A stretch of 64,000 nt of DNA from an uncultured Candidatus Poseidoniales archaeon (GCA_902601345.1 CACKMK010000001.1:111810-175809); one strand, 5' to 3'; counted from the first letter of the stretch, positions 1 to 10,330 are shown. Translations and numbers: made by a program. The notes: a model not told the origin generated them from the letters alone.

Positions 1-576
1 ACATGAATATCCTCTGGTCATCTTCTGCAGACTCATGGTGCCAGACACCGGGATCTTCACCCGTGAGAGTTACGATCAAAAATGGCAATATTGTTAACTC
101 GAATAAGACTTATTGATACTACCAGTGAATAATAATAATATCTATTCGAATATCTGTATAAAATCATATTTTCGAGATCCATTACTTAGGAAGTGTCGTA
201 AACCAACAAAAATATCGCTTAATATTGTGCCGATAACATAGGTTATCAGAATTTTTTTTGACTATATTTGCGATAATATGCTCCCAGTAAAGCGATTTGT
301 GAAGAAATATAAAATTTTAACCAAATAACCCCTACTACATCAAAAATTGAATACTTGAATGATCACCACATCATGTGGTATCAGAGCATAGTGGGTTCTG
401 CATGAAATGTAAGAGCTACGTAAGAGTCTCCAGACCAGAATTGATCAGGATGAGTAATGGCAGAACCAGGATTGCAGGGAGATGTTCAATTTCAGGTTGT
501 GATGGAAAAATCTCGAAAATTGTCTCGTGAGGCATTAGAATCATTCTTGTGTGTGTTTCAATTCGAAGGAGGGCCG

Positions 577-652
577 GGCTCGTGGTCTAGGGGTTATGAC
601 GTCGCCTTGACATGGCGAAGATCGCAGGTTCAATTCCTGCCGAGCCCACCAA
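577..652 (+). tRNA. tRNA-Val(GAC), CCA encoded
   Basis: Cloverleaf: acceptor GGGCTCG/CGAGCCC, anticodon arm TCGCC-TTGACAT-GGCGA (anticodon GAC), T arm GCAGG-TTCAATT-CCTGC, ending ACCA. Confidence 0.95.
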
Positions 653-672
653 TAGAAATGATACCACTTAAT

Positions 673-1398
673 TTATTTATCAAATTCGTACGAAATTCTC
701 AATCTGCCCTTCCCCTTGTTCTTCTTTGAGATGAATTTCACCTTGGGTATCATAGACGTGTTAGAAGCGTGTGTTCCAGCACAGGGGCATAGATCGATAT
801 CCTCGATTTCAACTACTCTAAGGTGTGTGATTGAATCTGGAATCCTGTGCATGAACTTTGTATGCCTCATTTTCTCGTGGGACATTATTGTCTCCCTGTC
901 CCATTGATGGATGTTCACGGGAATTTTGGAATTAAGTATAGAATTTACTTCGTCGATTATGATATCCGGATCGAAAACGTCTTTGTTATCGAATAGCAGG
1001 TCAACTCTGGAGCTTTCTACTCCAATTTGGTTTCCCACGGTTTCAGCCCCCCAGATATCCTCAGATATTGCAGAGAAGATATGCTGTGCGGTGTGCATGA
1101 GAGTGAGTTCATTCCTTCGGTCACGATCTATGGTGCAAATGACTTCTTGACCGTCTGTGAATATCGTGGCATCGTCAACGGGATGCAGGGTCATTTTTCC
1201 CGGCAGTACCTCGTTCATATTGCACGATTCGCCTTCTATTGATGTAATCTCCCCAGTATCTCCTGGCTGCCCGCCCCCCCTTGGATAGCAGTAAGTTTCC
1301 TCCAATAGAAGCGAGTTCCCATCCTTCCCTACGATCCTGGTAATGAATGGTGGAGGATCCGTTCCAGGATGTTGATTCATGTGCAATTTTTCTTGCAT
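673..1398 (-). CDS. alaX: AlaX-type alanyl-tRNA editing protein
   Basis: ORF 241 aa with GGGQPGDTG, HTAQHIFSA (HxxxH) and CxGTH-type motif (CPCAGTHASNT). Confidence 0.88.
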   Translation of the reverse strand: MQEKLHMNQHPGTDPPPFITRIVGKDGNSLLLEETYCYPRGGGQPGDTGEITSIEGESCNMNEVLPGKMTLHPVDDATIFTDGQEVICTIDRDRRNELTLMHTAQHIFSAISEDIWGAETVGNQIGVESSRVDLLFDNKDVFDPDIIIDEVNSILNSKIPVNIHQWDRETIMSHEKMRHTKFMHRIPDSITHLRVVEIEDIDLCPCAGTHASNTSMIPKVKFISKKNKGKGRLRISYEFDK

Positions 1399-1402
1399 AT
1401 AT

Positions 1403-2950
1403 TCACCCGAAAATTTCTGTTAATCCACCGTCTAGAATCGATTCTGATAGTTGTTCGCATTCACTTGTCATCGATCTGTCGCCATCCAGTCTATCTACAT
1501 AGGAGCGAACCCAGCTGACTAGCTTTCTGACTCCAATCCCAGGGGATTCTTCTATGGCCTCTATGGCCTCTGTAGAACAGATGAATTCATTCGCTAAAAC
1601 CTGGGACAATAGAATTGAAGATTGTAGTGACCTGTGTGCTCCAGTGGCTCCCATTGAAACATGATCTTCCTTGCCCATGCTAACAGGTACATTGCTAATT
1701 GTAGCTGGACTGGAGAGAATATGTAGTTCCGATATGATTGCCGCTGCTACGTACTGAACAATCATTAATCCGCTTTCTAATCCCTCGTTGCCGGCAAGGA
1801 ACGCTTTCTGTCCACTCCAATTTGGGTCAAGGATCTGATTAATCCTCCTTTCAGAAATACTGGCAAGCTCGTGGCAGGCTACGGCAATGGCGTCACTGGT
1901 AAGAGCCAGGTTTTGGCCGTGGAAATTGCCCCCGCTGATTATTGATGCTCCGTTATCCTCGACGAACACTAGAGGGTTGTCTGTAGCGCTGTTGATTTCT
2001 ATCTCCAGAATTCTCCTGGTTTCCCTTATCAGATCCACGACTGGTCCGTGGACCTGAGGGGCGCATCGAAATGAGTAGGCATCTTGCACCCTTTCACAGT
2101 TTTCATGGGAAATTTTGATGTTTGAATGAGAAAGGAATTCAGAAATTCTGGCGGCTGATATTGATTGTCCGACTTGCGGTCTAGAATCGTGTACTCTCCT
2201 ATCGAATGGCTTGTGAGAACCTCTAATTGCCTCCACTGAACATGCGACGGAGGCGTCTGCTGTGAGACACAAGATCTCCATGTTTAGTACAGTTTGTGTG
2301 AGAAATGCACACATTTGGCTTGTTCCATTAATCAAGGAGAGTCCCTCCTTTGCCTGCAGTTTGACTGGTTCCAATCCTGCTTCCTCTAATGCGGTTCGGG
2401 AATCCTTGGAGACCCATTTGTCAGCGACTTGCACGAGGCACTGGCCCTCGCCCATCATTCCCATAGTCATATGGGAGAGTGGAGCTAAGTCCCCTGAAGC
2501 TCCTAATGATCCTATTCTGGGGATTGATGGTGCTATTCTTGAGTTGACCATCCCAAGAAGGGTTTCCACAACAGATGGCCTAATTCCAGATACTCCCTTT
2601 GCAAGAGAGTTTGCACGAATAGTCATCATCATTAGAACAATATCTGGGTCCATTGTTTCGCCAATTCCACATGCATGGCTTCTCACGAGATTGGATTGTA
2701 GTTCCTCTAACTGGCTGTCTTCTATGCGGACAGATGAAAGCGCCCCGAATCCAGTATTTATCCCGTAAACAACCTCTCCTGAGTCCAAGATGTCTTCTAC
2801 GGCCTTTCTAGAAGCCTGCATCCTCTCTCTTGAATCAGATGAAAGAGATATTTCCATGGAGCCAAGTGATACGGCCTTGACCATCTCAAGAGTTAGATTT
2901 CCTCCATCAATGACAACCTTGTCCATGCATCTGGCGTAGCGGTCTGTCAA
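1403..2950 (-). CDS. hutH: Histidine ammonia-lyase
   Basis: 515 aa; MIO-forming motif GSLGASGDLAPLSH; NGTSQM, GNFHGQ signatures. Confidence 0.97.
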   Translation of the reverse strand: MTDRYARCMDKVVIDGGNLTLEMVKAVSLGSMEISLSSDSRERMQASRKAVEDILDSGEVVYGINTGFGALSSVRIEDSQLEELQSNLVRSHACGIGETMDPDIVLMMMTIRANSLAKGVSGIRPSVVETLLGMVNSRIAPSIPRIGSLGASGDLAPLSHMTMGMMGEGQCLVQVADKWVSKDSRTALEEAGLEPVKLQAKEGLSLINGTSQMCAFLTQTVLNMEILCLTADASVACSVEAIRGSHKPFDRRVHDSRPQVGQSISAARISEFLSHSNIKISHENCERVQDAYSFRCAPQVHGPVVDLIRETRRILEIEINSATDNPLVFVEDNGASIISGGNFHGQNLALTSDAIAVACHELASISERRINQILDPNWSGQKAFLAGNEGLESGLMIVQYVAAAIISELHILSSPATISNVPVSMGKEDHVSMGATGAHRSLQSSILLSQVLANEFICSTEAIEAIEESPGIGVRKLVSWVRSYVDRLDGDRSMTSECEQLSESILDGGLTEIFG

Positions 2951-2956
2951 ATAGAG

Positions 2957-4978
2957 TCATCGAGTCTTTTCAAAAAGGTCATCAAGGATTGTCGAATCCA
3001 CTAATTTTGGTAAGGTTACGTCCAATTTTGAGTCTTTTTCCATGGCTTTGGTGATGGCGAAGGTTGCCCCCGCATTCCTAGCCCATGACCTCCTTGCAAT
3101 TCCATTATTCACGTCCCATGAAATCATCGAGTCTATGTTTCTCTCAGAAACTACTGACCCATCTATTACCATGCCGAAGCCTCCGTTGACTACCTCTCCC
3201 CAACCGACTCCTCCGCCGTTATGCAGGCTGACCCATGTGGCTCCTCTGAATGAGTCGCCAACGAAGTTGTGTACTGCCATATCTGCAGTAAACATCGAAC
3301 CGTCGTAGATATTAGCTGTTTCTCTGTATGGACTGTCCGTACCAGCTACGTCGTGGTGATCACGTCCTAGTACTATCGGTGCGGTGATCAAACCTTCAGA
3401 AATGGCCTCATTGAAGCGGAGGGCGATTTGTCTGCGGCCTTCCTCATCCGCGTACAATATCCTTGCCATACTTCCCACTACTAGATCGTGTTTTTCTGCT
3501 TCGGAAATCCACTTGATATTATCCAAGTACTGCGTTCGAATTACTTCAGGACATCGAGAAGCAAGTTCTTCAAGTACGTCCTTTGCTATTTGGTCGGTGG
3601 TTGCGAGATCCTGCTTTGTGCCGGAAGTACAGACCCATCTGAAAGGGCCGAAGCCGTAGTCGAAGCACATCGGTCCCATAATATCCTCAACATATGAGGG
3701 GTATCGGAATGAGCCGTCTTCTGAGAATACCTCAGCATCGGCTCTTCCAGATTCAAGTAAGAAAGCGTTCCCATAGTCCCAGAACCGGGTTCCCATCTCA
3801 GATAGAGTGTTCACAGCATTGACGTGCCTATTCAGAGAGGATTGAACTAGTCCTCTGAATTTTTTGGGATCTGAGCTTAGTAGAGAAATGCCGTCCTCGA
3901 ATGAAATGCCTGCCGGCATATATCCACCGAGCCAGGGGTTGTGTAGACTTGTCTGATCGCTAGCTAAATCGGGAGTGATTCCCCTCTGTATAAGATACTC
4001 CAACAAGTCGACAATATTTCCTAGGTATCCCAGCGATACCGCTTCCGAATTAGCCACTGCTGTCTCTGCTCTATTACAAAGTTCATCGAGGTCATCGAAT
4101 AACTCAGTTAACCATCCCTGAGTGTGACGCTTTCTAGCAGGGGTTGGATCTATCTCAGCAATGATGCAGACGGCCCCGGCGATGACTGCAGCCTTGGCCT
4201 GAGCACCCGACATCCCTCCTAATCCGGAGGTCACATAGAGGACTCCTCCAAGGCCACTCTCAGACGTCTTACCAAGGTATTTCCTAGCAGCGTTAAGTAT
4301 CGTAATTGTGGTACCGTGAACTATTCCCTGAGGGCCGATATACATGTAAGATCCTGCTGTCATCTGCCCGAACTGGGACACTCCTAATGCGTTCATTCTC
4401 TCGTAGTCTTCCTGTGAAGAATAGTTTGGTATGACCATGCCATTTGTAACAACTACTCGCGGGGATTCGGATGATGATGGGAACAGCCCCAGGGGGTGTC
4501 CCGAATACATCACCAATGTCTGGTCTTCCTCCATTTTGGATAGGTACTCCATTGTCACGAGGTACTGAGCCCAATTCTGGAATACGGAGCCGTTTCCACC
4601 GTAAGTTATCAGCTCGTGGGGGTATTGAGCGACTTTTGGGTCGAGGTTGTTCTGAATCATCAGCATTATTGCAGCGGCACTCTTACAATTGGACTTGTAT
4701 TCGTGAATAGGTCTTGAGCGTATTTCATTGTCTGGTCTAAATCTATGCATGTATACGTGGCCAAGACTATCCAGTTCCTCGAGGAAATCTATAGCAAGTT
4801 CCTTGTGCCATTTTTCTGGGAAGTATCTAAGGGAGTTCTCAACTGCTAGCCTTCTCTCTTTTTGAGTGAGAATCTGAGGCCTAACCGGGGCATGTGGAAC
4901 TGAATCGTCAGTCTCCCTTTTTGGAGGAAGGGAATCTGGAATTCCATACTTCTCTGGTTTCCTGGCCGACATTACCAC
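2957..4978 (-). CDS. hutU: Urocanate hydratase
   Basis: 673 aa; urocanase motifs such as TSGLGGMSGAQAKAA and SLHNGGGVGWGEV; operonic with hutH. Confidence 0.96.
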   Translation of the reverse strand: MVMSARKPEKYGIPDSLPPKRETDDSVPHAPVRPQILTQKERRLAVENSLRYFPEKWHKELAIDFLEELDSLGHVYMHRFRPDNEIRSRPIHEYKSNCKSAAAIMLMIQNNLDPKVAQYPHELITYGGNGSVFQNWAQYLVTMEYLSKMEEDQTLVMYSGHPLGLFPSSSESPRVVVTNGMVIPNYSSQEDYERMNALGVSQFGQMTAGSYMYIGPQGIVHGTTITILNAARKYLGKTSESGLGGVLYVTSGLGGMSGAQAKAAVIAGAVCIIAEIDPTPARKRHTQGWLTELFDDLDELCNRAETAVANSEAVSLGYLGNIVDLLEYLIQRGITPDLASDQTSLHNPWLGGYMPAGISFEDGISLLSSDPKKFRGLVQSSLNRHVNAVNTLSEMGTRFWDYGNAFLLESGRADAEVFSEDGSFRYPSYVEDIMGPMCFDYGFGPFRWVCTSGTKQDLATTDQIAKDVLEELASRCPEVIRTQYLDNIKWISEAEKHDLVVGSMARILYADEEGRRQIALRFNEAISEGLITAPIVLGRDHHDVAGTDSPYRETANIYDGSMFTADMAVHNFVGDSFRGATWVSLHNGGGVGWGEVVNGGFGMVIDGSVVSERNIDSMISWDVNNGIARRSWARNAGATFAITKAMEKDSKLDVTLPKLVDSTILDDLFEKTR

Positions 4979-5616
4979 TCCAACCTTTTGTTAACCATCT
5001 GTTCTACGATATTCGCTGATTTTATCGACTGCTCAACGGCTGTGTTTATCTTCGAATTGAGTAAGTCCGCTTCCTCCCCATCGATGTACTCCAAATTGAT
5101 TCTGACGTTCAATGATGCAATTTTCACCGCTGAAAGAGCCATCTCAGAAGCGGAGGCCAGGTCAGTAAGTGCATTGGGGTTGCAAGAAGCGGATTGTTTT
5201 TCGAGATTGGTTAGTAGTTTTTGAGCGCTCCTTGCAGTATTGAGAGGTGCCAATGCGGCCCCAATCGTGGCTTTCCTTATTTCCTTCAATCGATGTTTTT
5301 TCTCGTCTTCTGTTTCCTTGGATAGGCGGTATGCAGACATGACTGATTCGAATGCATCGGAGTCTGAGATAGCCAGAAGAATTGCCTCTTCCAAAGCCGA
5401 TTCTGATAGTTCTATCGAACCCTTTGCGGCATCATGCCCTTCCACCCACTTCTCATTCGCCAACGTCAGTCTCGCCACCATCAAGGACAATGAGTGTGCG
5501 TGAGCCAGGGAGAGTGCTGCGACTGAGCCGCCGCCAGGCGTTGGTTCTGAACTGGCTATAGACCTTAGAACATCCATGTAACCCTCGTTCATCAAACCAC
5601 CTTTTTGATTGCCCAT
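4972..5616 (-). CDS. Formiminotransferase-cyclodeaminase C-terminal-type protein (cyclodeaminase/methenyl-THF cyclohydrolase)
   Basis: 214 aa; SSEPTPGGGSVAALSLAHAHSLSLMVARLT is the FTCD_C signature; overlaps hutU start. Confidence 0.9.
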   Translation of the reverse strand: MGNQKGGLMNEGYMDVLRSIASSEPTPGGGSVAALSLAHAHSLSLMVARLTLANEKWVEGHDAAKGSIELSESALEEAILLAISDSDAFESVMSAYRLSKETEDEKKHRLKEIRKATIGAALAPLNTARSAQKLLTNLEKQSASCNPNALTDLASASEMALSAVKIASLNVRINLEYIDGEEADLLNSKINTAVEQSIKSANIVEQMVNKRLEW

Positions 5617-6632
5617 TCGATTATGCTTGACTCTGGCTCGAAGTCATCCAGCACGTCTAGCATTAGTCCAGATATGGCTTTTTGTACAAGCACTTTTTCA
5701 TCAACTATAGAATCATCGTCTATGTAGAATCTACCTGCAGAAAGCATCGCTTCTAGCGGCACTAAACCCACCAGCTCGCCTGCTGTTACGTTAAGTCCGA
5801 TAATGGAGGCCTCTTTCCTGATTTCCTCGGTGACATCGTGAAGTCCAGTTACAGAGAAATCTAGTAGATTCATGGATACTTGTGCCGTGGATTCATCGAA
5901 CATCCAACCGGCGGCCTGCAGTGATTTGAAGAGACCGGGATTTCTGAGAGGCTTGCCATCTTCACCGGTGATTTTCTGTCCTTGTTCGTCTTTAACCAGT
6001 GATCCGCTAGTCCTTATCGATGAGGCAATTGTATTTGCTTTGGCCTTATCATTGGTATCAAGATTGACATTGAAAGCAATGAGAATTTGACGGGCTCCCG
6101 TAGCCGTAACCCCCATTCTTGAATTGAATGAGGAAGGGCCGAAGTCTGGAGTCCAATCAGGATCAGAAATTTTTTCTTCAAATCCTTCATATTCGCCCCT
6201 TCTAATATTTGGAAGACTTACTCTATTTGGATTTGTAGCAGCCTCCGCATATAGGTAAACGGGAAGATCCAGTTCGTGGGAGACTGACTCGGCATATCTC
6301 TTTGAGAGGTTGACACACTGTTCCATTGAAATTCCGGATATCGGGATGAATGGGACTACATCCACAGCTCCCATCCTAGCGTGCTCGCCTGTGTGCTTTC
6401 TCATGTCTATTATCCTGGTCGCGATTCTAGTACACTCGATCACCGTTTTGAGTACATGTTCTGGCTCTCCCACCATCGTGACTACCGTTCTGTTGAAATC
6501 TGCGCCCATATCTACATCCAGCAGGTGGACTCCACTCTCATTGAGAATAGGTTGCGTAATCTGGTCGATAATCTGCTGGTCCTTGCCCTCACTGAAATTT
6601 GGTACACACTCTACAAGTTGAGCCATGTGCAT
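5592..6632 (-). CDS. Glutamate formimidoyltransferase (FTCD N-terminal type)
   Basis: 346 aa; QLVECVPNFSEGKD N-terminus, VVDVVPFIPISG-like and GVTATGARQILIAFNVNL motifs. Confidence 0.92.
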   Translation of the reverse strand: MHMAQLVECVPNFSEGKDQQIIDQITQPILNESGVHLLDVDMGADFNRTVVTMVGEPEHVLKTVIECTRIATRIIDMRKHTGEHARMGAVDVVPFIPISGISMEQCVNLSKRYAESVSHELDLPVYLYAEAATNPNRVSLPNIRRGEYEGFEEKISDPDWTPDFGPSSFNSRMGVTATGARQILIAFNVNLDTNDKAKANTIASSIRTSGSLVKDEQGQKITGEDGKPLRNPGLFKSLQAAGWMFDESTAQVSMNLLDFSVTGLHDVTEEIRKEASIIGLNVTAGELVGLVPLEAMLSAGRFYIDDDSIVDEKVLVQKAISGLMLDVLDDFEPESSIIEWAIKKVV

Positions 6633-6661
6633 CGGGAGGGCCTCATCATCAAGACCTTTCC

Positions 6662-7894
6662 TTAGGTGTATATTCCTTCAGAGTTTGAGTCAGTAGGGGC
6701 CTTCCTGTTATCCTGTACCTTCTTAATTGCTAGAACAAAATCCTCTTTGTTTACGGATTTCCTCCTATCCGAAATGGCTGAGATTCCTGCTTCCAGGACA
6801 GCAGACTTGATTTCCGCGCCACTGAATCCCTCAGTCATAGATGCTAGTTTGCGGTCATCGACACCCGTTCCCTTAGGCATTTCTCCGCAATGAACTCGGA
6901 AAATCGCCTCTCGAGCATCTATTTCGGGTAGTGGTATCTCGATGATCCTGTCAAACCTTCCCGGTCTAAGCAAAGCTGCATCCAGAAGTTCAGGACGATT
7001 TGTGGCAGCAATCACCTTCACGTCGTCTAGACTGTCGAAACCATCTATCTCGGACAGCAGCTGCATAAGCGTCCTTTGAACCTCGCGATCGCCAGAGGTG
7101 GAAACATCGAGTCTTTTTGAGCCGATTGAGTCTATTTCGTCTATGAAGATGATGGAAGGCGACTTTTGTCTTGCCATTTCGAATAGTTCTCTGACCATCC
7201 TGCCTCCTTCGCCTATGTACTTCTGGGCTAGTTCCGCTCCTACTAAACCTAGGAAAGTAGCGTTTGTAGAGTTGGCGACGGCCTTCGCTAGCATGGTCTT
7301 GCCTGTCCCAGGCGGTCCGGTCAGAAGGACTCCCTTGGGCGGCTCAATCCCCATGTCGGAGAAAGCCTTCGGATTTTCGAACGGTAGCTCGATTGCCTCT
7401 TTGAGTTCCTTGATCTGCGCCTCTAAACCCCCAATAGAGGAATAAGGGACGTCGGGAGTGTCAATAATCTCGGTATTGCTAACTAAAGGGTCCCAGGAAT
7501 CTGCGAGTATCTCGACCACGGAAAGAGTATCCTGATTGAGTGCTACTCTAGTTCCGGGTTTTATCTTCGACCTATCCAGACGACGATTTACAGAGACTAG
7601 GAATACTGTGCCATTTGAGCTTCTGACAATGGCCTGCTCATCTACTACGTCCTGGATGAAGCCGACGATTAATGGAGGAGTTCGAATGTTGCTGAGTTCC
7701 TCCTCGAGTCGGTTTGAGCGCTTCTTCAGTTGGTTCATCTCATTCTCCAGAAATAGCTTCTCAGTCAACAACTGTTGTGACTTTTCTGAGAGATCCTGAT
7801 AGTCCTTAGTGAGGCGGTCTAGAGCGGCTCTATTTGGATCGCCTTTTTCGAGTATATTGTCGTCGGAGCTAGGCTCACCGGCCTCTGAAGACAT
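6662..7894 (-). CDS. pan: Proteasome-activating nucleotidase (AAA+ ATPase)
   Basis: 410 aa; coiled-coil N-terminus, Walker A GPPGTGKT, Walker B IIFIDEID, RPGRFDR; C-terminal IYT fits the HbYX motif. Confidence 0.94.
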   Translation of the reverse strand: MSSEAGEPSSDDNILEKGDPNRAALDRLTKDYQDLSEKSQQLLTEKLFLENEMNQLKKRSNRLEEELSNIRTPPLIVGFIQDVVDEQAIVRSSNGTVFLVSVNRRLDRSKIKPGTRVALNQDTLSVVEILADSWDPLVSNTEIIDTPDVPYSSIGGLEAQIKELKEAIELPFENPKAFSDMGIEPPKGVLLTGPPGTGKTMLAKAVANSTNATFLGLVGAELAQKYIGEGGRMVRELFEMARQKSPSIIFIDEIDSIGSKRLDVSTSGDREVQRTLMQLLSEIDGFDSLDDVKVIAATNRPELLDAALLRPGRFDRIIEIPLPEIDAREAIFRVHCGEMPKGTGVDDRKLASMTEGFSGAEIKSAVLEAGISAISDRRKSVNKEDFVLAIKKVQDNRKAPTDSNSEGIYT

Positions 7895-7964
7895 GGTTCT
7901 GACACAAAGAGGATACTTATGACCCCTACGAAGCCCTCATGTTGCCCTCACGCCTCGCTATAGC

Positions 7965-8528
7965 ATGGGTGCTTGCGAGCTCTGCGGAAAGGAAGGAGTG
8001 GGCACTAGGAGGGCAAAGGTATCGCAATCCGTTCTGGAATGCTGCTCTGGATGCATAGCTTCGATGAGATTGGTAGTAGAGCAAAGGCCCACGAAGGTGA
8101 TCCAGAATAATGAGCAATCGAGCCTGGTGACGGGCAAGGGGGTTTCAGGAATAGACATCATGACCAAAGATGCAACTGAGCTTGCAGGAGATTTTTATTC
8201 GAGAATAAGGAACGGCAGGAAAATCAAGGGCTTGTCGCAGGGAGATTTAGCGAGAATAATGAATGTCAAGATAGGAGTCATCCAGAAGGCGGAGAATGGG
8301 AATAGACCAACCGATTCGATTCTGGAAAAATTCGAGAGGGCTTTGGGTATTTCCCTCTTCGTAGAAGCCATACCAAGAAACAATACCATGGTGGCAAATG
8401 AGTCGTCGAGTCAAATGACCATCTCTGATGCTAAGAATGACCTAGTGGACAAGACTAGGAAAAGGCCTGAAAAGAAGAAGGGCCGTAGGTTTGGAGTTTC
8501 TAGATCTGGTTCTCGTACCAGGAGATAG
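7965..8528 (+). CDS. Archaeal multiprotein bridging factor 1 (zinc ribbon + HTH)
   Basis: 187 aa; MGACELCGKEG zinc-binding N-terminus, HTH GLSQGDLARIMNVKIGVIQKAENG; basic C-terminal tail. Confidence 0.9.
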   Translation: MGACELCGKEGVGTRRAKVSQSVLECCSGCIASMRLVVEQRPTKVIQNNEQSSLVTGKGVSGIDIMTKDATELAGDFYSRIRNGRKIKGLSQGDLARIMNVKIGVIQKAENGNRPTDSILEKFERALGISLFVEAIPRNNTMVANESSSQMTISDAKNDLVDKTRKRPEKKKGRRFGVSRSGSRTRR

Positions 8529-8532
8529 TATC

Positions 8533-9057
8533 GTGCGAAGCGTACCGCTACATGTTATTCATCTAGATCAGGATGATCCGAAGAAGTGCACATCTAGAAA
8601 GTTGCATCAGAGTGGTCTGATAAATCTCCATGAATCGGCTAATTCCGCGCCCAGGAGAGGTTACTTGTTGGATCCTCGTGCTAAGACCGTACTAGCTCCA
8701 GAAGATGGTGATCTAATTTCTCTGGGGGGTTCGATTGTAGTGCTTGACTGCTCGTGGAAACATATAGAGGAGTCTCTAGATTTGATTGACGGTAGAACCA
8801 GACTGGAAGGTAGGATTCTGCCATTGCTGCTTGCTGCGAATCCAGTTTCTTGGGGTAAGGTGGGGAGGCTCTCGTCTGCAGAGGCTCTTGGAGCCTCATT
8901 AGCCATTTTAGGACTATGGGAGCAAGCGAGGGCTGTTGTGGGGCCATTCCCTTTTGGAAATCAATTCTTGGATTTGAACAGGGAGCCATTGGAGGCTTAC
9001 TCAAGTGCAGATTCAAGGACAGAAATACTAGAAATCCAGACTGAATTCTTCAATTAA
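8533..9057 (+). CDS. Tsr3-like rRNA aminocarboxypropyltransferase (DUF367)
   Basis: VPLHVIHLDQDDPKKCTSRKL and APEDGDL..GGSIVVLDCSWK signature regions; probable GTG start at 8533 just after the upstream stop. Confidence 0.85.
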   Translation: MRSVPLHVIHLDQDDPKKCTSRKLHQSGLINLHESANSAPRRGYLLDPRAKTVLAPEDGDLISLGGSIVVLDCSWKHIEESLDLIDGRTRLEGRILPLLLAANPVSWGKVGRLSSAEALGASLAILGLWEQARAVVGPFPFGNQFLDLNREPLEAYSSADSRTEILEIQTEFFN

Positions 9058-9133
9058 GACGATAATCTCGTGGTGTTTCGTGTCAAGATCGGGGAGTTTC
9101 CCTCCCCGATCTGCTTTCGTTCGTTACTATCTG

Positions 9134-9529
9134 CTACTGTAAATCATCTGAGTACTCTGTAACCCTGATACCGAGCTTGCCCGTACGGGCCTTCCTCGTC
9201 ATCACCCTGTCCATCTTCTTGTGGAACTCCCCTTCTAGATCCACTTCCATGGCAAGCGAGTGCCCCAAGAGGAGGATGAGTAGGTCTGCTAGTTCCTCGG
9301 CTGCCTCCTCGTCTGGCTTGCCCTTGGTGATTGCAGCTGAGAGTTCGCCAAGCTCCTCCACAGTCAATGCGATGCGGAATCCCATATCGTGACCATGGTT
9401 CTCTTCGGATGAGAATCGATGCTTGTGGTGGAAACTGGCAACTCTGGCCATCATGGTAAGCCATGATCCATCGGGAATATCGGAATACTCTACACTCAAC
9501 CAATCATCAACGCTCAGCCTTCTGGACAT
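9134..9529 (-). CDS. MazG-like nucleotide pyrophosphohydrolase
   Basis: 131 aa; EELGELSAAITKGKPDEEAAEELADLLILLL matches ExxE..ExxD MazG-like pattern. Confidence 0.75.
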   Translation of the reverse strand: MSRRLSVDDWLSVEYSDIPDGSWLTMMARVASFHHKHRFSSEENHGHDMGFRIALTVEELGELSAAITKGKPDEEAAEELADLLILLLGHSLAMEVDLEGEFHKKMDRVMTRKARTGKLGIRVTEYSDDLQ

Positions 9530-9568
9530 GGTTATGCTACCGGCTAGGGGGCCATCAAGGTAGTGATT

Positions 9569-10330
9569 TCATAATTCTCCACTTAGCAGTGCAGTAATGC
9601 AGTGAGTCACCAAATCACGCATATTTGATGCCATTGAATCGACCGATTCGTGGTCTATCTCCGCATCGGGTTCGCCCGGAGTCCGTCCTGAAGCCCAGTT
9701 AGAAGAACAGAGCAATGACACGTGAGGAATGCCTGTCTCGGATATCAACCTCTGCTCGGGACCAAGAGTCATACCTACCACATTGGCCCCTAGTCTCTCT
9801 AGTGCGTCTATCTCGTGGGGACTCTCGAATTGGGGTCCGATACACTGGGCCACTACTACCCTTGGTGGGGCGCTTCCTTGCTCGGCAGTCAGAGTTTGCG
9901 CGCAAATTTCTGAGTAAAGATCGTCGAATGGGTTGGTTCTATCGGAATGGAACGCATCCTTGTCGTGGAAAGTCCACGGCTTTTCTGAGAGGTCCAGCAT
10001 ACCACTGCCGACCCCTACTGTCCCCGGAGGCATAGTTTCAATCATTGAGCCAACGGAGTTGACGCTGACCAATAAATCCGGTTTGCAACTCGATGCAGCG
10101 TGGATGTTTGCCCTATGCTCAATGGCATGTGGCGGGGTTCTTGAACCTCCAGGAGAATGGTGCCTGTCTATGACAAACACCTCCACATTGGCCGTACTGA
10201 CGACGTTTACGGGGACTTCTCCCCATTCGGATTCGATGACAATTAGCTCCGCAGTTGCTTCTAAGGAGGATGACAAGCCCGTGGAGAAAGCACTCATGCC
10301 AGTTCCGCACAGCACCGCTATGCGGTTCAT
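9569..10330 (-). CDS. MTAP/PNP-family nucleoside phosphorylase
   Basis: 253 aa; RHHSPGGSRTPPHAIEHRANI, VNSVGSM, GPQFESPHEI..LERLGANVVGMT typical of methylthioadenosine phosphorylases. Confidence 0.85.
   Translation of the reverse strand: MNRIAVLCGTGMSAFSTGLSSSLEATAELIVIESEWGEVPVNVVSTANVEVFVIDRHHSPGGSRTPPHAIEHRANIHAASSCKPDLLVSVNSVGSMIETMPPGTVGVGSGMLDLSEKPWTFHDKDAFHSDRTNPFDDLYSEICAQTLTAEQGSAPPRVVVAQCIGPQFESPHEIDALERLGANVVGMTLGPEQRLISETGIPHVSLLCSSNWASGRTPGEPDAEIDHESVDSMASNMRDLVTHCITALLSGEL

Noticed and set aside
457-729. 90-aa ORF on + strand
   Set aside because: Overlaps tRNA-Val and the AlaX gene end; no domain-like features.
8491-8532. Upstream extension of the Tsr3-like ORF to 8491
   Set aside because: Overlaps the MBF1 coding end; a GTG start at 8533 right after the MBF1 stop gives a normal N-terminus.
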